NCBI GenBank assembly: GCA_964641545.1
Contig: CAZXLT010000001.1
Span: 1 to 64,000 of the forward strand
Length of the DNA stretch: 64,000 nt
DNA from: CAZXLT01 sp964641545
GTDB lineage: Bacteria > Patescibacteriota > Saccharimonadia > Saccharimonadales > AWTP1-31
Direction: 5' to 3'
Below the pieces are notes generated by a model. That model had not been told where the DNA came from. It ran no database searches and was given only the letters and a program-made list of their open reading frames with translations. Below, piece after piece: positions 42,673 to 51,507 of the stretch; the stretch's first letter is position 1; each line of letters opens with the position of its first letter. The translations under genes and the position numbers were made by a program.

Positions 42673-43206
42673 ATGCATGTTTTGACGAAGAAATTATTAC
42701 GTTTGCTTAGGGGCAAAAAGGTTTATTTGCTAGCAGCATTGCTCGTGATCTTGCTTGCTGGTGGGCTTGTATATAATTCAAGCTACAGAGCAAACAGCCG
42801 CCCCGATCCTAAAGACGCCAAAAAAACAAATTCAAAAATAGAAGAGCTTAAAAAACCTGAGTATGAAGTGCTAAGCCAAGGCGCAGCGCCTAATAAGCGC
42901 TTTACGGTCTACGTGAAAACACAAAATACTAAACAAATCGAGTTGCTGAATAAGGACTTAAAAGTAGGCTTCAGAAAAACAACAAAAGGCGATTTCTACA
43001 TAGACTACTTTGACGATAAAGAAGTTGCCACGACTTTCTTTGCGCGAGCCAACGACCCTAAGCTTTCGCTTGCAGTTAAGCAAGAGCTTGTAACCCACTA
43101 TATTGGTGTCTACGCCAACATGAATTCCAAAGAAACCCTGTTATTCCCCGCAAAGACCGCCAAAGACGCCATGAAACGCACTAGTAACAGTGGTGACACA
43201 AATTAG
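42673..43206 (+). CDS. single-pass membrane protein, 177 aa
   Basis: A basic N terminus (KKLLRLLRGKKVYLL) is followed by one membrane helix (about 17-36) and an outer region of about 140 residues: a lysine-rich linker, then a compact alpha/beta domain (KRFTVYVKTQNTKQIELLNKDLKVGF; YIDYFDDKEVATTFFARAND). I recognise no family. It lies 48 bases upstream of the large secreted protein on the same strand, so it may be cotranscribed and act with it at the surface. Confidence 0.75.
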   Translation: MHVLTKKLLRLLRGKKVYLLAALLVILLAGGLVYNSSYRANSRPDPKDAKKTNSKIEELKKPEYEVLSQGAAPNKRFTVYVKTQNTKQIELLNKDLKVGFRKTTKGDFYIDYFDDKEVATTFFARANDPKLSLAVKQELVTHYIGVYANMNSKETLLFPAKTAKDAMKRTSNSGDTN

Positions 43207-43254
43207 TTTGCATAAGCGTAATCTGATACAATGTTGGGGTTACGGTAGAGGTAC

Positions 43255-46200
43255 ATGAAACAGAAAAATTTGGTTGCAAAGAGGTCGCTCATACAAGCTG
43301 TCCTGGCTCCTGTTAAAAGCACCTTACTAACACCTTTGAAATCCAGTGCACCTGCACGCCTCGCGAGCATTTTAAGTGCCACGCTTGTTATCGGCATCAT
43401 GATATTTAGTAGCGTTAACCCGGCAGTCGTTAGCGCCTTTTCTGTGTACAACCAGAGCGATTGGTCTGGAGGAACCGGCTCAGACCCGTCAAATCAGTAT
43501 CAAACTGGAAATAATGTAACCCACTCTACGGCAGGCGAGATTACTCCTGCAAATGTGCACTCCGATTGGTGTTCGACTGCCAACTGTGATAGTAACTGGA
43601 CTCGAAGAAGGGCTGTATGGATTGACAACTATGATGGTCATTTAAGCGGAACAGATAGACAGATCAAGATTGATATTCCTTACGACCCAGACATGCAGGC
43701 AGATTTTGATGACATACGCTTTGTAAATAGCGCCGGCGACACAGACATTGACCATCACTTTATATATTGGGATTACGATAATACGGTCGCTATCGTCAAA
43801 GTCCCCACCATCGCGCCAAACGCGGTAACTGAATTTTATATGTACTACGGGAATGCGAGTGCGTCTTCTTCAGATAGTATCGACGCTGTAAATTTTGCCG
43901 ACGGCTTTAGTAGCGGTGGTGTTTTGGGTCCGCAATGGACAGCCGGAGGAAGCTATAGCCTAAATGGTGACGAACTGACCTTCAGCGGGTACGGAAATAC
44001 CGTAGCGTCAACTGCAGACTTTGACAGAAGCAACGACCGCATGGTCGAAGCCGACATAAAAGTAGATCTCTCGGGTATTAATTGCGAAGATTTTGCATGG
44101 ACCGGCAACATGTACGCAACCACATACTTAAGTGTTACTTTCGCAAAACCAACCCAGTGTGATTCTGGCAATAAATACCACTCTATTATTAATAAGTGGC
44201 GTGAAGATATTTCTTCTGTCTATGATGTACAGAGCCCGGTCAATATGTATGACGACACATATTATCGAGTACGTGCGCTGGTAAAAGCTTCTGGTGGCAC
44301 TGACTACTATGTGAGCACAGACGGAGGTGCAAGCTTTTCGTCACTCAATGCTGATCCGAGCGATGAAACTGAAAATTCCCGATTTAAAATGTTTATTGAA
44401 GGGGTGCCGGTTACACTCCGCAATGTGGTTATGTATGACGAGCTATATACAACGCCCGTTATTGGTGTTGAGCAATTTGCTGGCGGCAAAACGGGCTACT
44501 TTATTACGCCTTTTTATGACATGGGCTCAGCAAATACACAGTTTGGCGATATAAACTTGACCACATCCGGCGGAACCGTTATGGATACTGACGTGTTTGC
44601 GTTCACTGCCGACAGCCCGGTTATTGGTGTTGATCCACGATTTTGCGGTGTGCTCGAAAGTGGTCAGGATATAAATGACTCAACGTGTGCAGAAAACGGA
44701 CATCGCTACATTGCTTTTCTGATTTTTATGTCCGGAGACTCGTCTGGTGATTATGCCTTGTCGGATATTGACTTTGAATATCTCGAAGATAGTTCCCCGC
44801 CCCCAACCAATGCAAGCAATATTGTAATTAAGAAAAATGCAGGTAGTGCGACTATCTCCGAGGGTAGTTGGTCGAATGATAATTCCCCATTCTTCTCGTG
44901 GGATGCAGGTGAAGATGGTCCAGACGAATCAGGCATAAAAGGTTACTGCTTGTATTTAGGTACCGAAAGTTCGGCCGACCCAGCTTCCACACAAGGCATA
45001 TTGCCAGGTTCTTCGCCGCTCGATGTCAACAATGCATGTCCTTACGCTGTTAGCGGCACAGAACTTGACCTATCTTCGTCCGTATCAATGAACACGCCTG
45101 AGACATATTATTTTAGTGTTAAGGCTATTGATAACCTCAACTTCATCTACACAGGATCAGCGGCGCAAACAAACTATAAGTATGATGGCAACGATCCCTT
45201 CATCGGAACATTATTCACTGCCCCTGCCGTCACCAATACCAAAGAGTTTCGTGTTACGTGGCTAACCAACGGTGGTGCGAATGCCTATGACAACGAATCG
45301 GGGCTTGCGGGCATGAAGTACTGCGTGACTAATATGTTGATTGGGATGTCTGGCTGCAACGAAGACGACAATAACTGGTACGGTACCGCTCACACTGGGA
45401 GTGGGAGCGTAACCGACACGAGCGATGTTATAGATTTTAGCGAAGGATCAATTGTCATGAAGCCTGCGGACGCTGCTAGATTAGACGATTCGATTGCATT
45501 TGTAAATTTTGTTTTTATCTCAGGAATCGATTATGCGGGCAACGTTCAGGGCCCAAGCCTATCTGCTGTTGTCGTAACTAATTTGGCGGCTGGGGCGCCC
45601 TCAAATTTGCAGGTTACACCAACGAGCAATACCGCCAACGCATTCTCCTTTAATTGGGACCCCCCATCTGGTGGCGGTTATACATATTTCGGCGATGAAA
45701 GTACCCTGGACTACTGTTGGTCGGTCAATGAGCCGATTAACGAAAACGCCACGAACTGTAACTGGACGGGCCAAGGAATCGAAACGCTTGCTTCTGGGCC
45801 ATACGCAACACAGCAAGGCACCAACACGTTGTATATGATCACTAAGGATCAGTCTGGTAATGTGAATAATGATAACGTTGCGAGCGTTACTTTTTCTGCA
45901 TCTACGACGGCTCCTGGTGCACCGCAGGATCTTGAAATATCAGATGTTTCGACAAGAGCTACAAGTAGTTGGAAGCTCGCGATGTCTTGGTCTGAACCAG
46001 ATCAGCCCGGCGCAGGCATTAGTAGTTACCGCATATATCGCTCTACCGACAATAGTAATTTTACGCAGGTCGGTTCTACGTCAAACGCAAATCTTAGCTT
46101 CATTGACTCTGGTTTAAATCAGTTAACGTACTACTACCATATTAAGGCGTGCGATAACGCTGGGAGCTGTGGTGTAGCCAGTAACGTGGCAAGCCGCCTG

Positions 46201-47439
46201 CCAACAGGACGCTTTACTTCCCCTGCAAAGCTAACGGCAGACACTGATCAGCCCAAGGTCAAAGATATAGGAACGCGCAAGGCAACGATTTATTGGTTTA
46301 CCGATAGAGAAAGTGATAGCAAAATTGCCTACGGGACGAAATCCGGAACCTACTTACAAGATGAAACTGGTAACTCGACACAGACCTCGAACCACTCAGT
46401 CAATCTATCAAATTTGCAACCGGGAACAACATATTACTACATAGCGAAATGGACGGATGGGGATGGAAACACGGGGACCTCCACGGAGAGATCATTCACA
46501 ACCGAGCCTGCGCCAACAGTTAGCGAAGTTGAGCCATTGAAGGTTTCAATAACCAGCGCGGATATTAAGTTTAAAACCAAAAATGCTAGCAAAGTGACTC
46601 TGTTGTACGGCAAAAGTGAAGGCTTTGGCGGTATACAATCAATAAACACCTCAATAATTGAGTCGTTCTACACCCTGAGCCTGAGTGACCTCGATGACGG
46701 GACAAAGTATTTCTTCAAGCTAAACACGGTAGATGCTGACGGGAACGACTACAGCGGTGACGTGTATAGCTTTACTACCCCCGCACGCCCAAGAATTAGT
46801 AACTTGCGTTTCCAGCCTGTCGAGGGATCCCCGAGCAGCACACAGAAGGTCTCGTGGACAACAAACGTTCCGGCAACCTCTGCACTCACCTACCAACAAC
46901 GAGGGGGAGTCAGTAAAGAGGTAATTGATTCAAAGCTCGTTACAGAACACGAACTCACCATCCAGGGCTTAGAGGATGATTCAGACTATAGCCTAATTGC
47001 TCGCTCTGTAGACGGAGCTGGGAATGCTGCCGTCAGTGATACGCAGACGTTTCGCACCGCGCTTGATACACGAGCTCCAAAAATCAGTGATCTTAATGTT
47101 GAAACATCCATTCGTGGTACTGGCTCTGAAGCTCGGGGCCAAATAATTGTTTCGTGGAAAACAGATGAAAAAGCTTCCAGCCAAGTTGCTTTTGGACCTG
47201 GTCAGTCCGGTGCCTTTACCAACCAGACACCGGTTGATAACAAGTTAACAACCGAACATGTTGTGATCGTGTCTGACCTTGCTACATCGAGTATTTACCG
47301 TGTACAGGCAATTTCCACCGACAAAGCAAACAACGCAGGCAACTCGGAAAGTCAATCAGCCATAATAGGACGTGGTAGCGAAAATGTATTCAGCATTATT
47401 TTCAATGCATTACAGAAGATTTTTGGGGTGGGAGGTTAG
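43255..47439 (+). CDS. giant secreted DUF2341/fibronectin type III surface protein
   Basis: The 1394-residue protein has an N-terminal signal-anchor (hydrophobic 36-58, possible cleavage near AVVSA), a DUF2341 domain (about 118-230, RRAVWIDNYDGHLSGTDRQI; VTEFYMYYGNAS), a lectin-like segment, and several fibronectin-III-like repeats from about 770 on (KIAYGTKSGTY; KVTLLYGKSEGF; SSQVAFGPGQSG). DUF2341 and Fn3 domains are typical of adhesins. No LPxTG motif is present at the C terminus, which instead ends in a short amphipathic segment (VFSIIFNALQKIFGVGG). AGAGG precedes the ATG. It is the longest gene here and a candidate host-contact protein. Confidence 0.88.
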   Translation: MKQKNLVAKRSLIQAVLAPVKSTLLTPLKSSAPARLASILSATLVIGIMIFSSVNPAVVSAFSVYNQSDWSGGTGSDPSNQYQTGNNVTHSTAGEITPANVHSDWCSTANCDSNWTRRRAVWIDNYDGHLSGTDRQIKIDIPYDPDMQADFDDIRFVNSAGDTDIDHHFIYWDYDNTVAIVKVPTIAPNAVTEFYMYYGNASASSSDSIDAVNFADGFSSGGVLGPQWTAGGSYSLNGDELTFSGYGNTVASTADFDRSNDRMVEADIKVDLSGINCEDFAWTGNMYATTYLSVTFAKPTQCDSGNKYHSIINKWREDISSVYDVQSPVNMYDDTYYRVRALVKASGGTDYYVSTDGGASFSSLNADPSDETENSRFKMFIEGVPVTLRNVVMYDELYTTPVIGVEQFAGGKTGYFITPFYDMGSANTQFGDINLTTSGGTVMDTDVFAFTADSPVIGVDPRFCGVLESGQDINDSTCAENGHRYIAFLIFMSGDSSGDYALSDIDFEYLEDSSPPPTNASNIVIKKNAGSATISEGSWSNDNSPFFSWDAGEDGPDESGIKGYCLYLGTESSADPASTQGILPGSSPLDVNNACPYAVSGTELDLSSSVSMNTPETYYFSVKAIDNLNFIYTGSAAQTNYKYDGNDPFIGTLFTAPAVTNTKEFRVTWLTNGGANAYDNESGLAGMKYCVTNMLIGMSGCNEDDNNWYGTAHTGSGSVTDTSDVIDFSEGSIVMKPADAARLDDSIAFVNFVFISGIDYAGNVQGPSLSAVVVTNLAAGAPSNLQVTPTSNTANAFSFNWDPPSGGGYTYFGDESTLDYCWSVNEPINENATNCNWTGQGIETLASGPYATQQGTNTLYMITKDQSGNVNNDNVASVTFSASTTAPGAPQDLEISDVSTRATSSWKLAMSWSEPDQPGAGISSYRIYRSTDNSNFTQVGSTSNANLSFIDSGLNQLTYYYHIKACDNAGSCGVASNVASRLPTGRFTSPAKLTADTDQPKVKDIGTRKATIYWFTDRESDSKIAYGTKSGTYLQDETGNSTQTSNHSVNLSNLQPGTTYYYIAKWTDGDGNTGTSTERSFTTEPAPTVSEVEPLKVSITSADIKFKTKNASKVTLLYGKSEGFGGIQSINTSIIESFYTLSLSDLDDGTKYFFKLNTVDADGNDYSGDVYSFTTPARPRISNLRFQPVEGSPSSTQKVSWTTNVPATSALTYQQRGGVSKEVIDSKLVTEHELTIQGLEDDSDYSLIARSVDGAGNAAVSDTQTFRTALDTRAPKISDLNVETSIRGTGSEARGQIIVSWKTDEKASSQVAFGPGQSGAFTNQTPVDNKLTTEHVVIVSDLATSSIYRVQAISTDKANNAGNSESQSAIIGRGSENVFSIIFNALQKIFGVGG

Positions 47440-47457
47440 CCGGAAATTTAGGCTAAC
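47435..47457 (+). promoter_or_regulatory. hairpin at the end of the surface-protein gene
   Basis: GTTAGCC (47435-47441) pairs with GGCTAAC (47451-47457) around a 9-nt loop and covers the stop codon. No T-run follows, so it may be a processing or stabilising element that separates expression of the surface protein from the ABC genes 10 bases later. Confidence 0.4.
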
Positions 47458-47466
47458 TAATTATCT

Positions 47467-48246
47467 ATGGCAGCAGACACACTTGTGAGATTCGAGCACA
47501 TTAGCAAGCAGTACCAAACCCAGGATGGGACGGTACAGGTGCTAAAAGACGTCAATTTCGAAATAAAAAAGAATACGTTTACAATTCTTTATGGTCCGTC
47601 CGGAAGTGGAAAAACTACCATACTCAATATGATACTTGGACTCCTGCCCCCTTCTGCTGGTCGGGTCTATGTAAACGGACAGAACTTGTATCAGATGAAC
47701 CAGAACGAGCGTGCAAAATTCCGTGCGCAGCATTTCGGAAGTGTATATCAGACAAATAACTGGATCAGTAGTTTAGATGTGCTTGAAAACATCGCTCTAC
47801 CCCTGTATTTATCGGGCATGGATCGTGTGAAGGCGACAAAAGAAGCCAAAGAAAGCTTGCGTCGCGTTGATCTTGAGCGCTTAGCCAGCATGAGTCCGCA
47901 AGTACTCTCGATTGGTCAACAGCAACGAATCTCGATGGCGCGCGCCACAGTAACGGTTCCACTCCTCTTGGTTGCAGATGAGCCAACCGGAAACCTTGAT
48001 AGTAAAAATGGCGATATGATTATGCGTTTAATAATGTCGTTTAAAAACGACCATAATTCAACCATTATTCTCGTTACCCATAACAGCGACTACTTGCCCT
48101 TAAGTGATCATCGTTTATTCATCGCAGACGGTATCGTTAACGAAGATGAAGGTGGATACAAGTCCGAAGTAAACGAGAAATTCAATAAAGTTGCTAGCAT
48201 GATTGGACTTGGAAAATCAGCCCGCGAGGTCACTAGTGGTAAATAA
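47467..48246 (+). CDS. LolD/MacB-type ABC transporter ATPase
   Basis: The 259-residue ATPase has Walker A GPSGSGKTT, a Q-loop (VYQTNNWISSLDV), Walker B LLVADEPTGNLD and the switch LVTHNSD. The signature motif reads LSIGQQQR rather than LSGGQ, a substitution at the second glycine, so nucleotide sandwiching could differ. It begins 27 bases after the surface-protein gene and overlaps the permease gene. The close linkage to the secreted protein suggests a shared envelope role. Confidence 0.93.
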   Translation: MAADTLVRFEHISKQYQTQDGTVQVLKDVNFEIKKNTFTILYGPSGSGKTTILNMILGLLPPSAGRVYVNGQNLYQMNQNERAKFRAQHFGSVYQTNNWISSLDVLENIALPLYLSGMDRVKATKEAKESLRRVDLERLASMSPQVLSIGQQQRISMARATVTVPLLLVADEPTGNLDSKNGDMIMRLIMSFKNDHNSTIILVTHNSDYLPLSDHRLFIADGIVNEDEGGYKSEVNEKFNKVASMIGLGKSAREVTSGK

Positions 48247-49480
48247 AGAAAAGAACAGTTTTGCTTCTGCGCCAGCCCGTAACGGGGGCGTTATCCAGTA
48301 CCACATCCTTTTCCGAATGGCGTTTAAGAACCTAACTTTTAAGAAATTGCGTACGACTTTGACAGTGCTAAGTGTGGTTATAGGCATTGGCGCAATTGTG
48401 TTCTTGCTTTCATTTGGTCTTGGACTGCAAGACCTGGTAAGTAAGCAAGTTATAGGTTCTAGCTCGGTACAAACTATAGATGTCACGTCAGCACGCTCAA
48501 AAGTATTAAAACTTAACAACGAAGCGGCTGAGCAAATTAAAGCCCTTTCTAACGTCCGAGACGTAGGTAAATCATATAGTAGCGCCGGTAAAGCCAAGCT
48601 CGGCAGTTCGCAAACAGAAACGGTGGTGTTTGCGGCTGATGGTACATTTACTGGACTAAGTAGTCTGAACTTCAGCGCTGGCAAAATACTTGGGGAGGGC
48701 GCACAAGATGGTTTAATGATTAATGATTCGTTAGTGAAAGCGTTGGGAATCGGTAGTGCCAAAGATGCAACAGATAAAAAAATCTCGATTAGCTTCGGAG
48801 TAGTAAATGCGGAAGGTGCTAAAAAAACAGTAACGAAGGAACTTACTGTACGAGGCGTGTATCAGAGCGATTCTCGTGCCGAGGTGTTTATTGATAGTTC
48901 ACTGGTTGAGAGAGAAGGTATGCAGGACGCCACGCAGCTTAAGGTTGTAGCAGACAATCGTGACGCTGTGCCAACTATAAGAAAAGCGATAGAAGGTCTT
49001 GGCTTCGTAACATCTTCGCCACTCGATACGTTGGACCAGATTAACCAGGTGTTTACCTTGCTCCGTCTTGTGTTGGTTGGTTTCGGTGGTATTGGGATGG
49101 TGATTGCTATTTTGGGTATGTTTAATACGCTCACCATTTCTCTGCTCGAGAGAACTCGAGAAATTGGCCTAATGATTTCGCTAGGTGCCCGTAAGCAAGA
49201 TGTTAAACGCTTATTTATAACAGAAGCGCTGATGCTTTCGTTCCTCGGAGGCTTCTTTGGTGTACTGGGTGCAATCATTATTGGTTCGGTTGCAAACGCG
49301 GTGTTAAATAACTATGCACGTGGCAACGGCGTGGCTGAGTCAATTAAGGTATTTATTATTTCCCCTTCCCTCGTTTTTGTTACCCTGTTGCTGAGCGCAT
49401 TGGTGGGTCTTTTTGTTGTATACTTCCCCGCACGAAGGGCGGCCCAGATTAACCCAATAGAAGCGTTGCATAATGAGTAA
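48236..49480 (+). CDS. FtsX/MacB-type ABC transporter permease
   Basis: A permease with an N-terminal helix in TTLTVLSVVIGIGAIVFLL, a large outer domain and three C-terminal helices including GGIGMVIAILGMFNTLTISLLERTREIGLMISLGAR; it ends NPIEALHNE. A frame start by TTG at 48203 is possible, but GTG 48236 has GAGGT five bases upstream and is the better start, giving 414 residues; ATG 48317 is a further option. It overlaps the ATPase gene by 11 nt and the response-regulator gene by 8 nt. Confidence 0.9.
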   Translation: MVNKEKNSFASAPARNGGVIQYHILFRMAFKNLTFKKLRTTLTVLSVVIGIGAIVFLLSFGLGLQDLVSKQVIGSSSVQTIDVTSARSKVLKLNNEAAEQIKALSNVRDVGKSYSSAGKAKLGSSQTETVVFAADGTFTGLSSLNFSAGKILGEGAQDGLMINDSLVKALGIGSAKDATDKKISISFGVVNAEGAKKTVTKELTVRGVYQSDSRAEVFIDSSLVEREGMQDATQLKVVADNRDAVPTIRKAIEGLGFVTSSPLDTLDQINQVFTLLRLVLVGFGGIGMVIAILGMFNTLTISLLERTREIGLMISLGARKQDVKRLFITEALMLSFLGGFFGVLGAIIIGSVANAVLNNYARGNGVAESIKVFIISPSLVFVTLLLSALVGLFVVYFPARRAAQINPIEALHNE

Positions 49481-49847
49481 AAGCACCATTCTAGTTGTAG
49501 ATGATGAAAAAGTGTTATCAGATGCCTATGAGATTGTTCTCAAAAAAGCTGGATTTACTGTGTTTGTCGCCAATGATGGACTCGAGGCTGTGACGCTAGC
49601 GGAGTCTGAAAAACCAAGAGTGATGCTTTTAGACATGTTGATGCCTGAAATGAATGGAATTGATGTTCTAAAAAAGTTAAAAGACAAAAAAGTACTCGAC
49701 ACCATTACAGTTATTGCATTCAGCAATATTGAAAATCCAGAAGTTATTTCCGCAGCTAAAAAGCTTGGTGTTAAGAATTACCTCCTTAAGGTTGACTACA
49801 CACCCCACCAGGTAGTAGATCTCGTAAAGTCGTTAATAAGTAAATAG
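49473..49847 (+). CDS. CheY-like response regulator, receiver domain only
   Basis: The 124-residue protein is a lone receiver domain: LVVDDEKVLSD with the acidic pair, MLLDMLMPEMNG with the phosphoacceptor Asp53, the serine switch in AFSNIENPE and the lysine in YLLKVD. It overlaps the ABC permease gene by eight bases, so it is translationally coupled to a transporter, which is unusual. No kinase is encoded next to it; the membrane kinase at 20.4-21.7 kb is a possible partner. Confidence 0.92.
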   Translation: MSKSTILVVDDEKVLSDAYEIVLKKAGFTVFVANDGLEAVTLAESEKPRVMLLDMLMPEMNGIDVLKKLKDKKVLDTITVIAFSNIENPEVISAAKKLGVKNYLLKVDYTPHQVVDLVKSLISK

Positions 49848-49921
49848 TTCCCAAGCTGTTGTGGAGCGCTGCTTTAAGGTATACTAATGCATAAGCATTA
49901 TTAAAACCAAAGTAGTCTCAT

Positions 49922-50848
49922 ATGACCCGTATTTTTCACAATACTGCGAAAGCACCTGAATTATTGGAGCTAGCCCAGCCAATTGATGGGTCATGGTTGC
50001 ATTTCGAAGCTCCGACTGAGGCGGAACTACGGAAGCTTGCGTCTCGCTACAATCTTGACGAAGACTTGTTAATTGATGGTATTGACCCAAACGAATCTCC
50101 ACGCATTGAACGTGACCGGGGTGCCATCTACATATTTACCCGGTTTTGTTTGCCTATCGAGGAAAAACTAACCACATCCCCACTCCTTATTGTCCATGCC
50201 GGTGGTTTGGTCATTACCATTAGCCGCCGTCCATTTACGAACTTAAACCAGATTATCTCTGGTGAAACAGGGATAATCACTAGCAAACGAACGCAGTTGA
50301 TACTACAGATATTAAGTGTGGTCAATAAGGGGTATAAGCAACGTATTAATCATGCCAGTCGACGCATATGGCAGATACGTGCTCAGCTCGAGAAGACACA
50401 AATTGCAAATGAAGATTTTATTAGTTTTATCGACATCGAGGAAGACTTGAATGACTTTTTGCTTGTACTCGAGCCGATGGCGAATTTACTTGGAAATTTA
50501 TATAATGGTAAATTTGTTCGACTGTACGAGGAAGATCGCGATTTAATTGAAGATCTTCAATTAAGCACTGACGAGTTAACAATGTTGGCGCAATCTCACC
50601 TAAACACACTACGTAATGTGCGCGAAGCGTACAGCACCATAACGGCAAACAACTTAAATCGAGTATTTAAGTTAATGACAAGTATCACAATACTTATGGG
50701 CATTTTTACGCTTATCACTGGCGTTTATAGCATGAACATTAGCCTGCCGGCAGCACACAACCCGAATGCCTTTTGGATAATTCTAGGCGTTACCAGTGTT
50801 ATGATTGGTGGCGCTGCCTGGTTTTTCAAGCGTAACAAGTGGTTTTAG
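49922..50848 (+). CDS. corA: CorA-family divalent cation transporter with YSMN in place of YGMN
   Basis: The 308-residue protein has the CorA layout: an N-terminal cytoplasmic alpha/beta domain, a long stalk helix (about 140-240) and two C-terminal membrane helices. The signature GMN at the pore loop reads GVYSMNISLP, so the glycine is replaced by serine. CorA relatives such as ZntB vary here. The C terminus is basic (FFKRNKWF). The promoter has TATACT (49874-49879 region) with a leader of about 30 bases containing an AATGC/GCATT hairpin. The 3' end overlaps the convergent gene by four bases. Confidence 0.87.
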   Translation: MTRIFHNTAKAPELLELAQPIDGSWLHFEAPTEAELRKLASRYNLDEDLLIDGIDPNESPRIERDRGAIYIFTRFCLPIEEKLTTSPLLIVHAGGLVITISRRPFTNLNQIISGETGIITSKRTQLILQILSVVNKGYKQRINHASRRIWQIRAQLEKTQIANEDFISFIDIEEDLNDFLLVLEPMANLLGNLYNGKFVRLYEEDRDLIEDLQLSTDELTMLAQSHLNTLRNVREAYSTITANNLNRVFKLMTSITILMGIFTLITGVYSMNISLPAAHNPNAFWIILGVTSVMIGGAAWFFKRNKWF

Positions 50849-51507
50849 CTTAGTACGTTTATGGCTCGTCCCAGAATGAGTGCGATGGTTAACAGCGAGA
50901 TCATTGACTGACTTAGCATCAATAGTTTTGTTCTTCGCAGTAGCGGCATAGCATCTGTTGGGCTGAATGCGGTGGCGTTTGTCGCGGATACGTATAGGTA
51001 GTCAATAAAAGTTGGAATCCAATGGTGATCTGGCTGATTATGTAGGTTATCCTGGGGGAACAAAAAGTCACGGTCGGTGCGCTTTGCGAGCTTTCTCTGT
51101 CCTGGACCTCCACCATCAATTTCCCAATACACAAAAGCAAAAACAACAATATTAGTTAAATATATGTTTATCGCGGTCAGAATTAAATCGTGACCATTGT
51201 AGACACCGCCTTTAAGTAACAAGTCTAAAACTCTGAGCAAGGAGTATATATTAGTAAGACCGACGCTCGCGGTTAAAACTAGTACATTGATTCGTCGCCA
51301 AAACGATTCAAAAACATCTTGGTGTGGCGTAGTTAAGGATAGGCTAATAAGGGCAAAAAGTGACACGATAGCAAGTGTGTGCCTAGAGCTTGCTAAGAAT
51401 GTGTCGGGTAATATGAACTGCAGAACGATGGCGACTAATACGGTTAGCTGCACGTGCCATACGGGATCTATGCCGTGCTTCACAGACGTTATCCGAAGTA
51501 ACTTCAC
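50845..51507 (-). CDS. multi-pass membrane protein, DUF1345-like, 220 aa
   Basis: About five membrane helices are visible. The sequence contains FVYWEIDGGGPGQR, then a soluble loop (DFLFPQDNLHNQPDHHW), then YLYVSATNATAFSPTDAMPLLRRTKLLMLSQSMISLLTIALILGRAINVL. This combination resembles DUF1345 membrane proteins and other proteins with an ion-channel-like last pair of helices; function is unknown. It overlaps the CNNM-type gene by four bases and the corA-like gene by four bases. Confidence 0.72.
   Translation of the reverse strand: MKLLRITSVKHGIDPVWHVQLTVLVAIVLQFILPDTFLASSRHTLAIVSLFALISLSLTTPHQDVFESFWRRINVLVLTASVGLTNIYSLLRVLDLLLKGGVYNGHDLILTAINIYLTNIVVFAFVYWEIDGGGPGQRKLAKRTDRDFLFPQDNLHNQPDHHWIPTFIDYLYVSATNATAFSPTDAMPLLRRTKLLMLSQSMISLLTIALILGRAINVLS

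Noticed and set aside
46190..46215. LPTG string in the giant secreted protein as a sorting signal
   Set aside because: It lies in the middle of the protein, with no hydrophobic tail or basic end after it.
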